From Arcuatula senhousia (lineage: Eukaryota; Mollusca; Bivalvia; Mytilida; Mytilidae): DNA of 64,000 nt. The stretch is taken from the NCBI GenBank assembly GCA_963971305.1, contig OZ020311.1, positions 5,952,001 to 6,016,000 of the forward strand, written 5' to 3'. This document shows, one piece after another, positions 61,021 through 64,000 of this stretch. Within the stretch, counting starts at the first letter, position 1, and each line of letters opens with the position of its first letter. The position numbers and the translations under genes are program-made. Under the pieces are notes generated by a model. It was not told where the DNA came from. It did no database searches and worked only from the letters and a program-made list of their open reading frames with translations.

Positions 61021-61840
61021 GTACAAGTTTAAAGGATAAGATGCCATGAAAAAAACTTTTTATGATTAAAACTGCAGTGTATGTGCATTACTGTGGCCTC
61101 TACTAAACATTTATATTTTAAAGGCATGTCAAATTTGTAAATAGGGCTTTTAAATGGACATTATATGATACCCCATTCTTACAAGAAATTCTTGAAGCAT
61201 AATATTTTTTTCAGATATCGCTGAAATTCCAATTTGACCTTCAGATCTTTTTAACCAAATTTATTGTACTAAACAGCCCACTCACAGTGTAAAATCTTTT
61301 TTAGGTTCTTAAAACAATTTTCAAGTTATTTCCCACATGTTATCATAAAACCTCAATTTTGTTTGGGAAAAAATCTATTAGATGGCAATACTTTGTACTT
61401 TTTTATTAGAAAAAATTAATCTTAAAATTATCTTAACATACCTTTTATGTAGTAATAATTTCCTTTTAAAATATTGTTAACGGTAGACTTAAAGTATTAT
61501 TCTAATGTAACAAACCATAAAACGAAGAAAGATACAATAAGATTCAATTAAAATTCCATTTTTATGAAGATCAATAAAATTTTGTACCAACATGTTACAC
61601 TTTTGTAGTACAACATGACAGCTGGGAATCTCTATTTTGTAAATGCAATATGTATATCAATTAAAAATGTCCATTTTTCATTGATTTGTAAGAACAGATC
61701 TCACAATGTTATTTTCTCATAATGAAATGGTTGTTTTTAGTCTCCTATCAGGAACAAACCAGGGCAAGGTTTGCACTATGTCAGTCTGTCTGTCTGTCAC
61801 ACTTATTTCTACCAGTATCATTTCCCTTTGGATATTGAAA

Positions 61841-63803
61841 CAAGAGGCTCCCAGGAGCCTGAATCGCTCACCTGACATATGTGCCTGAAGTAAAGGTTAT
61901 AAGGCAAAATCTATTTAACGTTGAAAGGGTCATAAGATTAATAAGAGGGTCATCTGACAATATTGTGAATCTAAAGGTGCTGATCACTTTTGTTGTCAAT
62001 CAAAATCTAAAAATCTGTCACCCTTTTTGAGTTATTTGCAAAAAAATGCAGTTTAACCTAATGTTCTATTTTTAGCCACAGCGGCCATGTTTTACAACCA
62101 ATCAAAAATCCCCACAACAGCTCTATACACCTAATAATAATAAACAATAATACCAAGTTTGGTTCCATTTGGACTTAAAGTGTCAGAGGAGTTAACATTT
62201 TCAATATAAGGAAATGACGTTAAAATGCTCAATTGTGACGTTCCAAGGGCAATAACTCCTCAAAGGAAAAGTCCTACAACGTTGACCATGTTACAAATTT
62301 TGTAGATCTTGATGCGCTTAACAATATGCAATTTAAATTTCTCAAATATCTTCTATAGTTTTCAAGATATTGAGCTAAACAGGTGCAAAATTTGCAAACA
62401 ATCCACAAAAAGGGCAATAACTCCTACATGGGTTGTTGGATTTTCTTCACAATTTCAGAGCTGGTAGATCTTGAGGTGCTGATCACTTTTGTACCCAATC
62501 AAAATTTTGAAATCTGTCACCGTTATTTGCAAAAACTATCATTTACCCCTATGTTCTATTTTTAGCCACAGCGGCCATGTTTTACGACCAATCAAAAATC
62601 CCCACATCAGTTTTATACACCTAATGTTAATAAACAACTATACCAAGTTTGGTTCCATTTGGACTTAGAGTGTCAGAGGAGTTAACCTTTTCAATGTAAT
62701 GAGGAAATGCTGTTAAAATGCTAAATTTTGACGTTCTAAGGGCAATAACTCCTAAAAGGAAAGGTCCTACAACGTTGACCCTTTACATATTTTGTAGATC
62801 TTGATGTGCTTAATAATATGCAATTTAAATTTCTCAAATATCTAGTATAGTTTTCAAGATATTGAGCTAAACAGGTGCAAAATTTGCAAAAAATCCACAA
62901 AAAGGGCAATAACTCCTACATGGGATGTTGGATTTTCTTCAAAATTTCAGAGCTGGTAGATCTTGAGGTGCTGATCACTTTTGTTCCTAATCAAAATTTT
63001 GAAATCTGTCACCGTTTTAGAGTTATTTGCAAAAAACTGCCATTTACCTCTATGTTCTATTTTTAGCCACAGCGGCCATGTTTTACGACCAATCAAAAAT
63101 CCCCACATCAGTTCTATACAGCTAATGCTAATAAACAACTATACCAAGTTTGGTTCCATTTGGACTTAAAGTGTCAGAGGAGTTAACCTTTTCAATGTAA
63201 TGAGGAAATGCTGTTAAAATGCTAAATTTTGACGTTCTAAGGGCAATAACTCCTAAAAGGAAAGGTCCTACAACGTTGACCCTGTAACATATTTTGTAGA
63301 TCTTGATGTGCTTAACAATATGCAATTTAAATTTCTCAAATATCTAGTATAGTTTTCAAGATATTGAGCTAAACAGGTGCAAAATTTGCAAAAAATCCAT
63401 AAAAAGGGCAATAACTCCTACATGGGTCGTTGGATTTTCTTCAAAATTTCAGGGTAGGTAGATCTTGGGGTGCTGATCACTTTTACCCTATGCCAGAATT
63501 TTGATATCTGTAGCCGTTTTTGAGTTATTTGCAAAAAACTGCATTTTACCCCTATGTTCTATTTTTAGCCATGGCAGCCATGTTTTACGACGAATCAAAA
63601 ATCCCCACATCAGTTCTAAGCACCGAATGCTAATGAACAACCATACCAAGTTTGGTTGCAATTGGACTTATGGTGTCAGAGGAGTTAACGTTTTAAAAAG
63701 TTTACGGACGACGGACGACGGACGACGGACGACAGACGACGGACGACGGACGCCAAGTGATGACAATAGCTCACATGACCCTTCGGGTCAGGTGAGCTAA
63801 AAA
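61841..63803. mobile_element. ~2-kb mollusc repeat with 495-bp internal periodicity
   Basis: Left end CAAGAGGCTCCCAGGAGCCT, then GAATCGCTCACCTGAC; right end GGGTCAGGTGAGCTAAAAAG. GCTCACCTGAC and GTCAGGTGAGC are 11-bp inverted ends. The body is about 3.5 copies of a ~495-bp unit, marked by AGGTGCTGATCACTTTTG near 61976, 62475, 62968 and GGGTGCTGATCACTTTT near 63468. Each has AGCCACAGCGGCCATGTTTT and ACTATACCAAGTTTGGTTCC. It closes with a 7-bp ACGGACG satellite. Repeats of this look are very common in bivalve genomes (from memory). Open frames here are translations of the repeat. Confidence 0.75.
63703..63752. repeat. (ACGGACG)n minisatellite
   Basis: About seven tandem copies of ACGGACG, one with ACAGACG. 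It lies just inside the right end of the preceding element and is a typical part of it. Confidence 0.85.
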
Positions 63804-64000
63804 GTCCAATTACCTCCCCTTAATAATAGCTCATAGCAATGACATTTGATTTTTGTTGATGCACATCTCTATATGATGTACTTCCTTTGTATAAAGTTCC
63901 TCCAAATGCAGTTTAGGAAATTACGAGAAATATGGACAGAAGGACAGATTAAAACTTTGTGTGGGGTGTAACAATGCTTCAGGTAGTACAGGGGACTATG
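63804..64000. other. end of window, no gene seen
   Basis: AT-rich sequence without recognisable features. Confidence 0.4.

Noticed and set aside
63501..63800. 99-codon frame ending in a TTDDGRR repeat
   Set aside because: The tail is the translated ACGGACG satellite and the rest is the mollusc repeat unit.
53812..64000. Further crumbs EGF or laminin-G exons on the minus strand
   Set aside because: Searched for cysteine-rich frames between acceptor and donor signals; none was supportable, so the upstream exons are taken to lie outside the window.

Overview
The window is invertebrate nuclear DNA, very probably from a bivalve mollusc and most likely a mytilid mussel. Evidence: it is AT-rich and intron-rich, it carries two spliced animal genes (a TMEM45/DUF716 membrane protein and the 3' end of a crumbs homologue), and it is crowded with short non-autonomous DNA transposons and interspersed repeats of a kind I associate with mussel genomes. 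There is no sign of bacterial operons, CRISPR arrays or viral genes. The species call is inference.

Layout. 1-3,600: repeat debris, including two decayed non-LTR (LINE) reverse transcriptase pieces and a small inverted-repeat element. 3,607-5,962 (minus): a complete two-exon TMEM45-like gene of 272 residues, with a probable upstream non-coding exon. 6,000-9,620: small inverted-repeat elements and interspersed repeats, no recognisable coding exon. 9,621-42,119: a 32.5-kb head-to-tail tandem array of eleven nearly identical units. Eight units are 2,774-2,776 bp. Three (units 3, 4 and 9) are 3,432-3,433 bp because they carry the same internal 658-bp tandem duplication. The unit is a mosaic of old repeats (reverse-transcriptase tail relic, an interspersed repeat, a hAT-like MITE, a truncated SINE-like repeat), with no convincing gene. 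42,120-49,600: non-coding DNA with a hAT-like MITE bearing an 8-bp target duplication, a degenerate mollusc repeat, an 821-bp foldback element built of palindromic 21-mers, and two adjacent MITEs. 49,604-53,811 (minus): the last five coding exons of crumbs, encoding four EGF-like repeats, the transmembrane helix and the short cytoplasmic tail ending in ERLI. 53,812-64,000: upstream crumbs sequence, probably one long intron, with further mobile-element debris including a CATATG-rich foldback-like element, a 1,032-bp element with 15-bp terminal repeats and a 5-bp target duplication, and a 495-bp-periodic mollusc repeat.

The two genes are not functionally linked by anything visible here. Crumbs is an apical polarity determinant and TMEM45 proteins are poorly understood seven-pass membrane proteins. 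The most unusual structures are the near-perfect 32.5-kb array with a nested duplication, and a 31-bp minisatellite in a crumbs intron. On the sense strand each minisatellite unit reads as a back-to-back splice acceptor and donor, like a recursive splice site.
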